Source: an uncultured Tateyamaria sp. (GTDB lineage Bacteria > Pseudomonadota > Alphaproteobacteria > Rhodobacterales > Rhodobacteraceae). From it: 64,000 bases of DNA. Positions 18,443 to 27,534 of the stretch are shown here, piece by piece (position 1 is the first letter of the stretch; each line of letters starts with the position of its first letter). Position numbers and translations under genes: made by a program. The notes under the pieces were generated by a model, which was given only the letters and a program-made list of their open reading frames with translations, had not been told where the DNA came from and did not search any database. Where the stretch lies: the NCBI RefSeq assembly GCF_947503705.1, contig NZ_CANNES010000005.1, positions 62,001 to 126,000 on the forward strand. Reading direction: 5' to 3'.

Positions 18443-19033
18443 ATGCCCAGCTACAATCGCACCGGCCGCGCAGGCGGCCTATATTTTTTCACTGTTCGGT
18501 TGGCCGATCACCGGTCTAGCCTGTTGGTGCGCGAAGTCGCGCAGTTGCGTCAGGTGACGCGCCAGACCCGCGATCGCATGCCGTTCGAGATTGTCGACAT
18601 TGTCGTTCTGCCTGCGGTGATTCACACGATTTGGAAGCTGCCTGTGGACGATTCTGATTTCTCGACCCGCTGGCGGATGTTGAAATCCCTGTTTTCGCGC
18701 GGCTTGCCTGCGCCAGAAGTGAGAGAAGGGGTGCGCTTGCGCCCCGGCGAAAAGGGAATCTGGCAGCGTCGGTTTTGGGAGCATGTGATCCGGGATGCGG
18801 ACGATCTGGCGGCGCACCGCCACATGATCCATAGCGCGCCAGTGCAGGCGGGTTTGGTGAACCGGATGCAGGATTGGCCCTGGTCGTCGGTGCACAGGGC
18901 GATTGCGCGGGGCGAAGTGCCGTCGACAAGTCCAATCGGCGACGGATATCACCCCTTGCCACCCGGGTGGCGCACCACAGGTACACCTTACGGGGATGTG
19001 GCAAGGGCGCGCCCGGAGCGGCGACAGGCGTAA
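18443..19033 (+). CDS. REP-associated tyrosine transposase (RAYT) relative, active site altered
   Basis: A 196-residue protein with the RAYT plan: GGLYFFTVRLADHRSSLL at the start, WRMLKSLFSRGLP, KGIWQRRFWEHVIRD and DWPWSSVHR. RAYTs are HUH-type single-strand nucleases that recognise REP hairpins. In typical members the metal-binding His-x-His lies in LPxHxH; here the stretch is LPAVIHTIW, so the first His is V59 and only H61 remains. The conserved Tyr before the NPV block is M128 (HRHMIHSAPV). The frame is intact, but catalysis as known for the family looks lost. Its last 20-odd residues are encoded through REP C, and REP D lies 49 bases beyond the stop. Confidence 0.85.
   Translation: MPSYNRTGRAGGLYFFTVRLADHRSSLLVREVAQLRQVTRQTRDRMPFEIVDIVVLPAVIHTIWKLPVDDSDFSTRWRMLKSLFSRGLPAPEVREGVRLRPGEKGIWQRRFWEHVIRDADDLAAHRHMIHSAPVQAGLVNRMQDWPWSSVHRAIARGEVPSTSPIGDGYHPLPPGWRTTGTPYGDVARARPERRQA
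18969..18995 (-). repeat. REP hairpin C (type 1, inverted)
   Basis: On the minus strand: CCCC-GTAA then GGTGTACC, loop TGT, GGTGCGCC. The stem is eight positions with a wobble and a mismatch. It lies inside the 3' end of the RAYT gene and faces REP D. Confidence 0.85.
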
Positions 19034-19081
19034 TCCTTGACGCAGTTGTGACATCGCGCCTGAGCTGGCCCTCGGACGTAT

Positions 19082-19108
19082 CCCCGTAAGGCGGAGGTGT
19101 CCTCCGCC
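19082..19108 (+). repeat. REP hairpin D (type 2)
   Basis: CCCC-GTAA followed by a perfect 8-bp stem GGCGGAGG, loop TGT, CCTCCGCC. It sits in the convergent gap between the RAYT gene and the SDR gene, with its GTAA pointing toward that of REP C. Confidence 0.9.
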
Positions 19109-19124
19109 TCGCGCTATCCATCCT

Positions 19125-19892
19125 TTACACCGTTTGCCCGCCAGAGATCTGGATGCTTTGTCCGTTGATGCTTTGAGAGCCGGGGCCAACCAGCCAGAGG
19201 GCTGCGGCAGCGACCTCTTCCACCTCTAGCAAACGCTTGTGGCGGTTTGCCTCTACCATGACCTGGCGTGCGGCTTCGGCGCTCATGCCTGTGCGCGCGG
19301 CGATGGCTGTCTGGTTGCGATCTACAATGGGCGTGTCCACATAGCCCGGGCACAGTGCGTTGAACGTATAGGGCTGGCTCATGTAATCCTCGCTCAGCGA
19401 CCGGACCAACCCGATCAGCCCGTGTTTTGAGGCCGCATATGCGGCAGCACCCGGCAGGCCCCGCAGCCCCGCGATTGAAGAGACTGCAATGACCCGCCCC
19501 CAATCGGTCTGGCGCATACCGCTTAGGCATTCGCGGATCGTCAGGAACGCCCCATCGAGGTTGGTGGCCATCATGTCACGCCAAAATGCCATGTCGGTCT
19601 TGTGCAGGCTGCGCCCTTCGGCAACGCCCGCATTGGGCACGCAAATCTGCACCGGGCCGCGCGCCGCCACGGCCGCCGCGATCACATCACAGACAGAGCT
19701 TTCGTCGCGCACGTCCATGGCCGCGCCGAACATCCTGTCACCGGCCACCTCGTCCAGCACCGACTGCCGCCGTCCCGTGATGGTGACTTGCGCCCCTTGA
19801 GCCGCAAGCGCCTGGGCAATGGCCAGACCAATGCCCGTACCGCCGCCAGTGACCAAAGCGTGTGTGCCGGTAAGTGTCTGTTCCTGAGCCAT
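19125..19892 (-). CDS. Short-chain dehydrogenase, 3-hydroxybutyrate dehydrogenase-like
   Basis: 255 residues of the classical SDR family: TGGGTGIGLAIAQAL at the cofactor loop, NAGVAEG, Ser in VSSIAGLRGLPG, and YAASKH with the catalytic Tyr and Lys. After the active site comes NALCPGYVDTPIVDR, which resembles D-3-hydroxybutyrate dehydrogenases, and the C terminus ends INGQSIQISGGQTV. Substrate assignment is tentative. The ATG at 19892 has AGAGGAA upstream; the in-frame extension to 20129 runs through the divergent promoter region and is rejected. It faces the RAYT gene across REP D. Confidence 0.88.
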   Translation of the reverse strand: MAQEQTLTGTHALVTGGGTGIGLAIAQALAAQGAQVTITGRRQSVLDEVAGDRMFGAAMDVRDESSVCDVIAAAVAARGPVQICVPNAGVAEGRSLHKTDMAFWRDMMATNLDGAFLTIRECLSGMRQTDWGRVIAVSSIAGLRGLPGAAAYAASKHGLIGLVRSLSEDYMSQPYTFNALCPGYVDTPIVDRNQTAIAARTGMSAEAARQVMVEANRHKRLLEVEEVAAAALWLVGPGSQSINGQSIQISGGQTV

Positions 19893-20047
19893 CGGGCGTT
19901 CCTCTGTGTGATGCCATTGAGAGTTGAGCATGGGCTTGCACCGCCCAAGGATCAACCACATCCACGCGGCAGGCCGCCATGTCTGCGCGCAAGGCGTTGA
20001 CAAAGCGTCAAAATCCCCGTCACCATGCCCGCACCACGGGAACACAT

Positions 20048-20500
20048 ATGAAAAGTATTTTGGACATACCGCCGCTTTGGCTGCTGTTTGCGATCCTGAT
20101 CGCTTGGGTTCAGGCGCGGTTTGCGCCAATGGGGCTGAGCCTTGCGTCCGGGGCGACAGACCTGATGGCAGGCGTTTTCATCGGTGGCGGAGTGCTGTTG
20201 ATCGCCTTGGCCGCCTTGGAGTTTCGCAGAGCGCGCACAACGATCCTGCCGCATCAGGTTCCGGCCAAGTTGATCACCAGCGGGATTTTCGCGCGCAGCC
20301 GCAACCCCATCTATCTAGGCGATGCGTTCATTTTGCTTGGCTTTGTCCTGCGCTTTGATGCGGTGCTGTCTCTGGTCCTGGTGCCGATCTTCATCTGGTG
20401 GATCGAACGGCATTTCATCATCCCCGAAGAAGACCGGATGCGTCGTACTTTTCGGTCAGAATTTGCGCGCTATGAACAAAAAGTGCGTCGCTGGGTGTAA
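20048..20500 (+). CDS. Isoprenylcysteine carboxyl methyltransferase-like membrane protein
   Basis: 150 residues with four to five hydrophobic segments. The conserved C-terminal block of the ICMT/phospholipid methyltransferase group is present: LITSGIFARSRNPIYLGDAFILLGF (split here by the membrane helix), then IERHFIIPEEDRMRRTFRSEFARYEQKVRRWV, which supplies the Glu-Glu and Arg residues that bind S-adenosylmethionine in relatives. Bacterial members methylate small or lipid substrates; the acceptor here is unknown. The ATG at 20048 is preferred because a signal-like helix starts directly after it. It is divergent from the SDR gene. Confidence 0.85.
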   Translation: MKSILDIPPLWLLFAILIAWVQARFAPMGLSLASGATDLMAGVFIGGGVLLIALAALEFRRARTTILPHQVPAKLITSGIFARSRNPIYLGDAFILLGFVLRFDAVLSLVLVPIFIWWIERHFIIPEEDRMRRTFRSEFARYEQKVRRWV

Positions 20501-20644
20501 ATCTTTGCATTAATGTCGCGGTGCGCGCGGCCCCACTCCTTGTAACTCTTCGACGAGGGCGATAGTGGATTTCTGCGCAGCGTGCGCCAAGTTGATCGTT
20601 TGGCTTGCCATTCATGACTTTTTAAAGACGGGGGATCTGTTCCC

Positions 20645-22225
20645 ATGAAGATCGGAACACCAAAAGAGACATTTGCCGGAGAGCGCCGCGTCGCAATGAC
20701 GCCTGAAAGCGCCTTGGCTCTGCAAAAGCTGGGCCATGAATGCCTGGTCGAGACGGGTGCGGGGCTTGAGGCCGGATTTGACGACGCGTCCTACAAGGCT
20801 GCAGGCGTCGAGGTGGTCAAGACCGCTGCCGCCCTTTGGAAGGCTGCCGATGTGGTCGCCAAGGTGCGCGCGCCGGACGCGACAGAGATGAAGCGCCTGC
20901 GTGACGGTCAAACACTGATCTCGTTCTTCAGCCCCGTTGCGGACGAAGACAAGATGGGCCAGGCCGCCAAGAAGGGTGCCACCGTTGTCGCGATGGAGAT
21001 GATCCCCCGGATCAGCCGCGCCCAGAAGATGGACGCCCTGTCGTCGATGGCCAATATCGCGGGCTACCGCGCCGTAATTGAGGCGGGCAACAACTTTGGC
21101 CGCTTCTTTACCGGTCAGATCACCGCTGCGGGCAAGGTGCCCCCGGCCAAGGTTCTGGTCGTGGGCGCGGGTGTTGCGGGTCTTGCCGCCATCGGCACAT
21201 CGACCAGCCTGGGTGCCATCACCTACGCCTTTGACGTAAGGCCCGAAGTGGCTGAGCAGGTCGAATCCATGGGCGCCGAGTTTGTCTATCTCGATTTTGA
21301 AGAAGAGCAGACAGATGGGGCCGCTACGGGTGGCTATGCTTCGGTCTCGTCGCCCGAGTTCCGCGAGGCACAGCTGGCCAAGTTCCGCGAACTGGCCCCC
21401 GAAGTTGATATCGTCATCACCACAGCCCTGATCCCCAACCGCGAAGCGCCCGAGCTTTGGACCGAGGACATGGTTGCCTCGATGAAGCCCGGGTCTGTCA
21501 TTGTTGACCTGGCGGCTGAAAAGGGTGGCAACTGCAAATTGACCGTCGCGGACGAGAAAATCGTGACCGAGAATGGCGTGACCATCATCGGCTATACGGA
21601 TTTCCCGAGCCGGATGGCGACGCAAGCCTCGAGCCTTTATGCCACAAATATCCGCCATCTGATGACGGATCTGACACCGGAAAAAGACGGCGTGATCAAT
21701 CACAACATGGAAGATGACGTGATCCGGGGCGCGACCATTACGCATGCGACCGAAGTCACCTTCCCGCCGCCACCACCCAAGGTGGCCGCGATTGCGGCAG
21801 CACCCAAAAAAGAAGCGCCCAAAGAGCTGACGGCCGAGGAAAAACGCGCCAAAGAGGACGCCGCTTTCAAGGCTCAGACGCGCAATCAGTTCACCCTGTT
21901 GGGTGTTGGCGGTGCCTTGGTTCTGGGTGTCGGACTGATCCCTGGCATGCCCGCCAGCTTCATGCAGCACTTCATCGTCTTTGTTCTGAGCGTCTTTATC
22001 GGGTTCCAGGTGATCTGGAACGTGGCGCACTCGCTGCACACGCCACTGATGGCGGTGACCAACGCGATTTCGTCGATCATCATTCTGGGTGCGTTGATCC
22101 AGATCGGATCGACAAGCATGTTGATCACCTTGCTGGGCGCATTGGGTATTTTCATGGCCTCCGTCAACATCTTCGGCGGCTTCCTCGTGACACGGCGCAT
22201 GCTCGCCATGTTCCAGAAATCTTAA
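20645..22225 (+). CDS. pntA: NAD(P) transhydrogenase subunit alpha (fused domain I and membrane part)
   Basis: 526 residues. Residues 1-380 are the soluble NAD(H)-binding domain I ([19 protein letters not shown] start, nucleotide fold [16 protein letters not shown], and [12 protein letters not shown]). A Pro-rich linker ([10 protein letters not shown]) and a charged helix lead to four membrane segments (about 420-520, from [19 protein letters not shown]). With PntB it couples proton entry across the inner membrane to hydride transfer from NADH to NADP+. Some alphaproteobacteria split this into PntAA and PntAB; here it is one chain. It starts after a GGGGGA ribosome site and pntB follows 13 bases later. 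Confidence 0.97.
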   Translation: MKIGTPKETFAGERRVAMTPESALALQKLGHECLVETGAGLEAGFDDASYKAAGVEVVKTAAALWKAADVVAKVRAPDATEMKRLRDGQTLISFFSPVADEDKMGQAAKKGATVVAMEMIPRISRAQKMDALSSMANIAGYRAVIEAGNNFGRFFTGQITAAGKVPPAKVLVVGAGVAGLAAIGTSTSLGAITYAFDVRPEVAEQVESMGAEFVYLDFEEEQTDGAATGGYASVSSPEFREAQLAKFRELAPEVDIVITTALIPNREAPELWTEDMVASMKPGSVIVDLAAEKGGNCKLTVADEKIVTENGVTIIGYTDFPSRMATQASSLYATNIRHLMTDLTPEKDGVINHNMEDDVIRGATITHATEVTFPPPPPKVAAIAAAPKKEAPKELTAEEKRAKEDAAFKAQTRNQFTLLGVGGALVLGVGLIPGMPASFMQHFIVFVLSVFIGFQVIWNVAHSLHTPLMAVTNAISSIIILGALIQIGSTSMLITLLGALGIFMASVNIFGGFLVTRRMLAMFQKS

Positions 22226-22238
22226 GAGGGCGGGGACA

Positions 22239-23756
22239 ATGGAAAACGCATTCACCATCGCGGCCTATGTGGTCGCAGCCATTCTGTTCATCCTGTCGCT
22301 GGGCGGCCTTTCGGGGCAGGAAAGCGCCAAGCGGGCTGTCTGGTACGGCATCGTGGGCATGGGTATCGCCGTTCTGGCGACGCTCGTGGGCCCCGGTTCC
22401 GGCCTCTGGTTTGCCTCGCTGGTTCTGATCTCGGGCGGCGCGGCTGTGGGTTATCAGCTGGCCACCAAGGTCGAGATGACGCAGATGCCCGAACTTGTGG
22501 CCATCATGCACTCGCTTGTGGGTCTGGCGGCTGTCTTTGTTGGCTTTAACGCCGATCTGATGATCAATTACATCGCTGACATTTATGCAGCCGAAGGGCT
22601 CGTGATGGGCGCTGTGGGCATTGATGGCGTGACGGCCGTTGGCCTGCCCAAAGAGGTCTATGATGGTCTGTCGGCCTTTGGTCAGCTGATCGCCAAGAAG
22701 TCCAGCGTGGAGATCGGGATTTTGCGGGTTGAACTGGTGCTGGGTATCTGGATCGGCGCGGTCACCTTTACCGGCTCCGTCATCGCCTATGCCAAGCTGG
22801 CGGGCGGGTCGTCCAAACTGCCGTTCGAGATTGATACAGGCGCCAAGAAACTGCCCGGCGGGCATTTCCTGAACGCGGCGGCGGCGGGCTTGTCGGTCCT
22901 GCTTTTGATCCTCTATCTGAGCGGCAGCGGCTCTTGGGCGCTGGTGCTGTTGACGCTGGCGGGTCTGTTCATCGGCTATCACCTGATCATGGGGATCGGC
23001 GGCGCGGACATGCCTGTGGTTGTGTCCATGCTGAACAGCTATTCAGGCTGGGCTGCGGCGGCCATCGGCTTCTCGCTTGGCAATGATCTGTTGATCGTGG
23101 TGGGCGCGCTTGTGGGCTCCTCCGGTGCGATCCTGTCTTACATCATGTGTAAGGCGATGAACCGGTCGTTCGTATCTGTGATCCTGGGCGGATTTGGCGG
23201 CCCAGCGGGGGAGCAGATGGCGGTTGAAGGCGAACAGATAGCGATCGAGGCCGACGGCGTTGCCACGGCCCTGAATGAGGCGGACAGCATCGTGATCATC
23301 CCGGGCTACGGCATGGCGGTGGCGCAGGCACAGCAGGGTGTGGCCGAGTTGACGCGCAAATTGCGCGCGGCGGGCAAAACAGTTCGTTTTGCGATCCACC
23401 CCGTTGCGGGGCGTTTGCCAGGGCACATGAACGTGCTCTTGGCCGAGGCCAAAGTGCCTTACGACATCGTGCTGGAGATGGATGAGATCAACGATGACTT
23501 CCCGGATACGGATGTGGCCATCGTCATCGGCTCGAACGACATCGTGAACCCGGCGGCACAAGACGATCCGAACTCTCCCATTGCCGGTATGCCGGTTCTG
23601 GAATGCTGGAAGGCCAAACAGGTTTTCGTGTCCAAGCGAGGGCAAGGGACCGGCTACTCCGGCATCGAGAACCCGCTGTTCTTCAAGGACAACACACGGA
23701 TGTTCTATGGCGATGCCAAAGCGTCGATCGACAAGCTCTTGCCCATGATCGACTGA
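22239..23756 (+). CDS. pntB: NAD(P) transhydrogenase subunit beta
   Basis: 505 residues. The first two thirds are about eight or nine membrane helices forming the proton channel with PntA; the last third is the NADP(H)-binding domain III, with [54 protein letters not shown] and the [16 protein letters not shown] loop. Length and order are standard. It is the second gene of pntAB and is followed after 26 bases by a GC-rich hairpin with a T-run, so the operon probably ends here. Confidence 0.97.
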   Translation: MENAFTIAAYVVAAILFILSLGGLSGQESAKRAVWYGIVGMGIAVLATLVGPGSGLWFASLVLISGGAAVGYQLATKVEMTQMPELVAIMHSLVGLAAVFVGFNADLMINYIADIYAAEGLVMGAVGIDGVTAVGLPKEVYDGLSAFGQLIAKKSSVEIGILRVELVLGIWIGAVTFTGSVIAYAKLAGGSSKLPFEIDTGAKKLPGGHFLNAAAAGLSVLLLILYLSGSGSWALVLLTLAGLFIGYHLIMGIGGADMPVVVSMLNSYSGWAAAAIGFSLGNDLLIVVGALVGSSGAILSYIMCKAMNRSFVSVILGGFGGPAGEQMAVEGEQIAIEADGVATALNEADSIVIIPGYGMAVAQAQQGVAELTRKLRAAGKTVRFAIHPVAGRLPGHMNVLLAEAKVPYDIVLEMDEINDDFPDTDVAIVIGSNDIVNPAAQDDPNSPIAGMPVLECWKAKQVFVSKRGQGTGYSGIENPLFFKDNTRMFYGDAKASIDKLLPMID

Positions 23757-23782
23757 CCTTTGGTTGGATATGGAATTTCGGA

Positions 23783-23810
23783 AGGGCGGGCCAACCAGGT
23801 CCGCCCTTTT
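23783..23810 (+). terminator. Intrinsic terminator of pntAB
   Basis: AGGGCGG (23783-23789 region) pairs with CCGCCCT (23801-23807) across an 11-base loop and is followed by TTTT. It lies 26 bases after the pntB stop. Confidence 0.8.
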
Positions 23811-24072
23811 GCATTGTGATGCGGGCAATGGCGCGCACGGAAGTGTGCCTTGCGCAGATGCGAATGCGGCACGCGGCAATGATCCCTGTAAGCCCAAACT
23901 GTCCTGCGTCACGCGCGAAGCTGCTGATTTGCTTGTGACTTTGCTCAATCCACGTCGCTCAAGACGTTCGGCATACCATTGCATTCTTTTAACACGTTGA
24001 AATACATGTGAAATTTTGTTTGCTTTGCAAATGTGTTGCGTTATGTCTGTCCCATCAGGCACGGAGCAGATC
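23811..24072. other. Intergenic region before the DUF3422 gene
   Basis: After the pntB terminator this stretch holds no convincing gene. Its last 100 bases are notably AT-rich for this genome (CATTCTTTTAACACG, GAAATTTTGTTTGC) and probably contain the promoter of the DUF3422 gene. I could not place a -35/-10 pair with confidence. Confidence 0.5.
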
Positions 24073-25356
24073 ATGGCCCCCATCGAAGACCACCCGCTGC
24101 GTTATAAGCTGGCCAATGAGTTGCACGCGCGCCCTTTCCCGTCCATGCGCGCGCCCTGTGCCGCGGCTTATGTAGCGTTCAAACAGCCCGAAATGGCAGC
24201 GAACCGGGACAGGGATGCTGATGTGCAGCACTTGTTTCAACTGCTCGACCGCCACGGTGCGCCACATCCGCAACCCGGTGCCACCCATTATTATGGCCAG
24301 ATCGGGCGCCATTGGCTCAAGTGGGAGCAGCACACCGAATTCGTAACCTACACGATCTTTTCGGAAGGGGTGCAGGACACTCCTTTTGATCCGCGCGCCT
24401 TTGATCCCTTTCCCCAAGACTGGCTGGAAACGGCCCCGGGGCAGCGCATCACCTCGATCCTGTTGCGGGTGGAGGAGCGTCCCAAGGTTGACGCGATTCG
24501 CGCCAAACTCCGCGACTGGTTTGTGCCCGAAAGCCTCGCTGTCAGTGCGGTGCTGGATGATGCTGCGGTAATGGCGGGCGATTTTCGGATCGATCAGAAC
24601 GGGCACATGCGCTTTGCCGTTTTTGCCTCTGAGACGACGGGCCAGCGTCGGGTTGGACGCATCGTGCAGCGTCTGTGCGAGATCGAGACCTATAAATCCA
24701 TGTCCATGCTTGGCTTTGCCCGGGTGCGCGGGATGGGGTCGCAACTGGGCTCGCTGGACACGCGGTTGACCGAACTGGTCGGCATGATGTCAGAGCCGGG
24801 TTCCAAGGCGGAGGAAACGCTGGAATCCCTCCTCGCGATCTCGGCTGAGTTGGAGACGCTTTCGGCGCAATCCTCGTTTCGCTTTGGGGCTACGTGGGCC
24901 TATGAGGCGCTGGTGAACCAGCGCATCACCTCGCTGCGCGAGGAACGCTATGACGGCCGCCAAAGCTTTGGTGAGTTCATGATGCGCCGCTACCAACCCG
25001 CCATGCGAACGGTTAAATCGGCCCAAGAGCGTCTGGATGCGATGTCGAGCCGGGGCGTGCGCGCGGCGAATTTGCTGCGGACCCGCGTCGACGTGGAACG
25101 TTCTGCCGAGAACCAGGCGCTGCTGGAAAGCATGGACCGCCGGTCGGACCTGCAACTGCGCTTGCAGCGCACCGTTGAGGGCCTGTCGGTCGTGGCGATC
25201 AGCTACTATGCGGTCTCGCTTGCGGGCTACCTGATCTATCCGCTTGAGGCCCCCACTGGCCTGTCCAAGAACTACCTCACGGCGCTTGTGACCCTGCCGG
25301 TGGTCTTTGCCGTGTGGTGGCTCGTCCGGCGCCTACGCCAGTCGGTCGAGAAATAG
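24073..25356 (+). CDS. DUF3422 family membrane-associated protein
   Basis: 427 residues. The start HPLRYKLANELHARPFP is the DUF3422 signature. A long soluble part (to about residue 360) with helical, coiled-coil-like character (KSAQERLDAMSSRGVR, SAENQALLESMDRR) is followed by two membrane helices (VVAISYYAVSLAGYL and ALVTLPVVFAVWWLV) and a basic tail. That order resembles CorA-like proteins in outline, but a GMN motif is not visible and function is unknown. ATG at 24073 has GGAG upstream. The gene is single and is followed by REP E. Confidence 0.85.
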   Translation: MAPIEDHPLRYKLANELHARPFPSMRAPCAAAYVAFKQPEMAANRDRDADVQHLFQLLDRHGAPHPQPGATHYYGQIGRHWLKWEQHTEFVTYTIFSEGVQDTPFDPRAFDPFPQDWLETAPGQRITSILLRVEERPKVDAIRAKLRDWFVPESLAVSAVLDDAAVMAGDFRIDQNGHMRFAVFASETTGQRRVGRIVQRLCEIETYKSMSMLGFARVRGMGSQLGSLDTRLTELVGMMSEPGSKAEETLESLLAISAELETLSAQSSFRFGATWAYEALVNQRITSLREERYDGRQSFGEFMMRRYQPAMRTVKSAQERLDAMSSRGVRAANLLRTRVDVERSAENQALLESMDRRSDLQLRLQRTVEGLSVVAISYYAVSLAGYLIYPLEAPTGLSKNYLTALVTLPVVFAVWWLVRRLRQSVEK

Positions 25357-25367
25357 GGTAGGGCGCG

Positions 25368-25396
25368 GGCGTACCAACAGGTACGCCTTACGGGGG
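25368..25396 (-). repeat. REP hairpin E (type 1, inverted)
   Basis: On the minus strand: CCCCC-GTAA then a perfect 8-bp stem GGCGTACC, loop TGTT, GGTACGCC. It starts 12 bases after the DUF3422 stop. On the plus strand a G-run and then TTTTT follow, so it may also terminate that gene. Confidence 0.92.
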
Positions 25397-25418
25397 TTTT
25401 TGAAACGTCAGTCTCTTG

Positions 25419-25443
25419 CCCGTAAGGCGGATCTTGATCCGCC
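25419..25443 (+). repeat. REP hairpin F (type 2)
   Basis: CCC-GTAA then a perfect 8-bp stem GGCGGATC, loop TT, GATCCGCC. It is the inverted partner of REP E and ends nine bases before the stop of the permease gene on the minus strand. Confidence 0.92.
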
Positions 25444-25451
25444 ACCACGCC

Positions 25452-26423
25452 TCAGCGACCGCGGATACGGGGATCAAGAGCGTCGCGCAGGCCGTCGCCA
25501 AGGTAGTTCACACCAAGCACCGTCAGCGAGATCAGGATACCGGGCAGAACGACACGCTCGGGATACTGCTCCATCCGTTGCACGGCATCCGCCAGCAGTT
25601 TGCCCCATGTTGGGAAGTCCGAGGGAAAGCCCACACCCAAAAAGCTGAGCGCGCTTTCGGTGATGATCGCGGTGGCGAGGCCCAAAGTGGCCGACACCAT
25701 GATGGGAGATACGACGTTGGGCAGCAGGTGCCGAGCGATGATCTTGCCCGGCGTGGTTCCGATGGACCGCGCGGCAAGGATGAACTCGCGTTCTTTCAGC
25801 GCCAGAATATCGCCGCGCACGATCCGTGCCGTCTGCATCCAACTGGTGAGGCCTATGACGCTGACGATCAGGACAAACATGCCGCCCTCAGGCCCGAACG
25901 CCTCGTTCAGCGGTTGCCGGAACAGGGTGACAGCCACCAGCAGCAAGGGCAGGATCGGCAGCGACAAGACCAGATCGGTAAAGCGCATCAGCCAGAAGTC
26001 GGCTTTCTTGAAATAGCCAGAGACGACACCGACGCCCGCGCCAATGACCAACGCCAGGACCATCGCGGCCCAGCCCACAGCCATGGAGGCGCGGCCGCCT
26101 GCGATCAACTGTGCGAGAATATCGCGCCCAAGTTGGTCCGAGCCCAGCGGCTTGTTCCAGCCCACTTTGGCCGAACTGTCCCAAAGTCCCACATAGATCG
26201 GGCGCATGTCCTTGTTGCGGATGTCGATCTGGGTCGCGTCCACGGTATAAATGTAGGGACCAAAGAGCACCGCGAGGGTGATGAAAATCAGGAACCCACC
26301 GCCGAACATCGCACCCTTGTGGTGCTTGAGTTGATCCCACACGTCGATCCATTGGGATCGGGGCGGCTTGGACGGTTCCTTGTCCTGCAGGGCGGCGAGC
26401 GGATCTGTCACTTGATCAGTCAT
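25452..26423 (-). CDS. Peptide-type ABC transporter permease (OppC/DppC-like)
   Basis: About 323 residues. A cytoplasmic N-terminal tail is followed by one membrane helix (GGGFLIFITLAVLFGPY), a periplasmic loop with the family's HPLGTDxxGRD-like signature (NKPLGSDQLGRDILAQL) and five more helices. The EAA loop that docks the ATPase reads REFILAARSIGTTPGKIIARHLLPN. It works with the OppB-like permease upstream, whose stop overlaps this ATG by eight bases, so the pair is translationally coupled. It is the last gene of the importer's minus-strand transcript, and REP E/F lie beyond it. Confidence 0.93.
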   Translation of the reverse strand: MTDQVTDPLAALQDKEPSKPPRSQWIDVWDQLKHHKGAMFGGGFLIFITLAVLFGPYIYTVDATQIDIRNKDMRPIYVGLWDSSAKVGWNKPLGSDQLGRDILAQLIAGGRASMAVGWAAMVLALVIGAGVGVVSGYFKKADFWLMRFTDLVLSLPILPLLLVAVTLFRQPLNEAFGPEGGMFVLIVSVIGLTSWMQTARIVRGDILALKEREFILAARSIGTTPGKIIARHLLPNVVSPIMVSATLGLATAIITESALSFLGVGFPSDFPTWGKLLADAVQRMEQYPERVVLPGILISLTVLGVNYLGDGLRDALDPRIRGR

Positions 26424-27423
26424 AGCGGATCCTTGGGTCGAGGACGCCGTAGAGGACGTCGGCAATCAGGTTGAAAAACACGATCAGGATCGCAAAGATG
26501 AAGGTTAGCGTCATGACCATTGGAATGTCGCTGGCAAATAGCGCCGTTAGCAAAAGTTGCCCGATCCCGTTCACCTTGAACACGTTCTCGGTGATGATCG
26601 CGCCGCCAAAGATTGCGGGCACGCCCAGAGCAATGACAGTGATCACCGGGATCATCGAGTTGCGCAGGACGTGCTGCATGACCACGACACCCTCGCGCAG
26701 GCCTTTGGCGCGGGCGGTGCGTACATAATCCTGGCCCAGATTGTCGAGCATCGAGGACCGCATGTAGCGGCTGAGCTGGGCAGTGGTTTGCAGGGCCAGC
26801 ACCATCACGGGCATGATCATCTGCATGAACTGGACTTTGAAGCTGGCCCAATCGGTGACAACGTGGGTGGTGTCATAGATCGACGGGAACCAGCCCAGTT
26901 GGACCGAAAAGATCACGATCAACAACGGCCCGGTGAAGAAGGGGGGGATCGAAAATCCGATCATCGTGATGAACGTGCCCGACTGATCAAAGACGGAATA
27001 TTGCCGATAGGCGGAGTAAATCCCGATGGGCAGGGCGATCAGGATGCCGACCACATAGGACAGGCCCACCACCCAGAGAGTCTGGGGAATACGCTGCACT
27101 ACGATGTCCATGACGGGGCTGCGGGTCTGCCAGGAGATCACGCGTTGCTTGCCTTCGGCAAAGCTGGTGCCGAACCAGTGGTCAATCAGCACCTGCGGCT
27201 CGATCCAGAAGAACTGCACCATCCACTTGTAATATTGAACCATGATGGGTTCGCCCAGGCCAAGCGCTTCGCGCATCTTCTCTTTGACTTCGGGCGGGAC
27301 TGTCAGTGGCACCTGGCTCATGGGGTCGCCAGGGGCCAGCTGCAACAGCATGAAAATGGCAAAACTAATGAACAAAAGCGTCGGAATGGAGAGGACCAAT
27401 CGTCGGATGATATAGGTCTGCAT
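26416..27423 (-). CDS. Peptide-type ABC transporter permease (OppB/DppB-like)
   Basis: About 335 residues with six membrane helices. It opens QTYIIRRLVLSIPTLLFISF and carries the OppB-type signature LAPGDPMSQVP, a long periplasmic loop (residues 45-100), and the ATPase-docking loop DYVRTARAKGLREGVVVMQHVLRN. ATG at 27423 is preferred over a GTG two codons upstream because GAGG lies at the right distance. It is located between the binding-protein gene and the OppC-like gene and must form a heterodimer with the latter. It imports peptides or similarly sized ligands across the inner membrane. Confidence 0.93.
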   Translation of the reverse strand: MQTYIIRRLVLSIPTLLFISFAIFMLLQLAPGDPMSQVPLTVPPEVKEKMREALGLGEPIMVQYYKWMVQFFWIEPQVLIDHWFGTSFAEGKQRVISWQTRSPVMDIVVQRIPQTLWVVGLSYVVGILIALPIGIYSAYRQYSVFDQSGTFITMIGFSIPPFFTGPLLIVIFSVQLGWFPSIYDTTHVVTDWASFKVQFMQMIMPVMVLALQTTAQLSRYMRSSMLDNLGQDYVRTARAKGLREGVVVMQHVLRNSMIPVITVIALGVPAIFGGAIITENVFKVNGIGQLLLTALFASDIPMVMTLTFIFAILIVFFNLIADVLYGVLDPRIRYD

Positions 27424-27534
27424 CGACACCTCGGGGCATTGGTTTCAGGACAAGTAAAGGGTGGTCAGGCACATGCGCGCACGCGCCTGACCGGAAATGA
27501 AAAGGGCGACAGGATTACTCCTGCCGCCGCGTCA

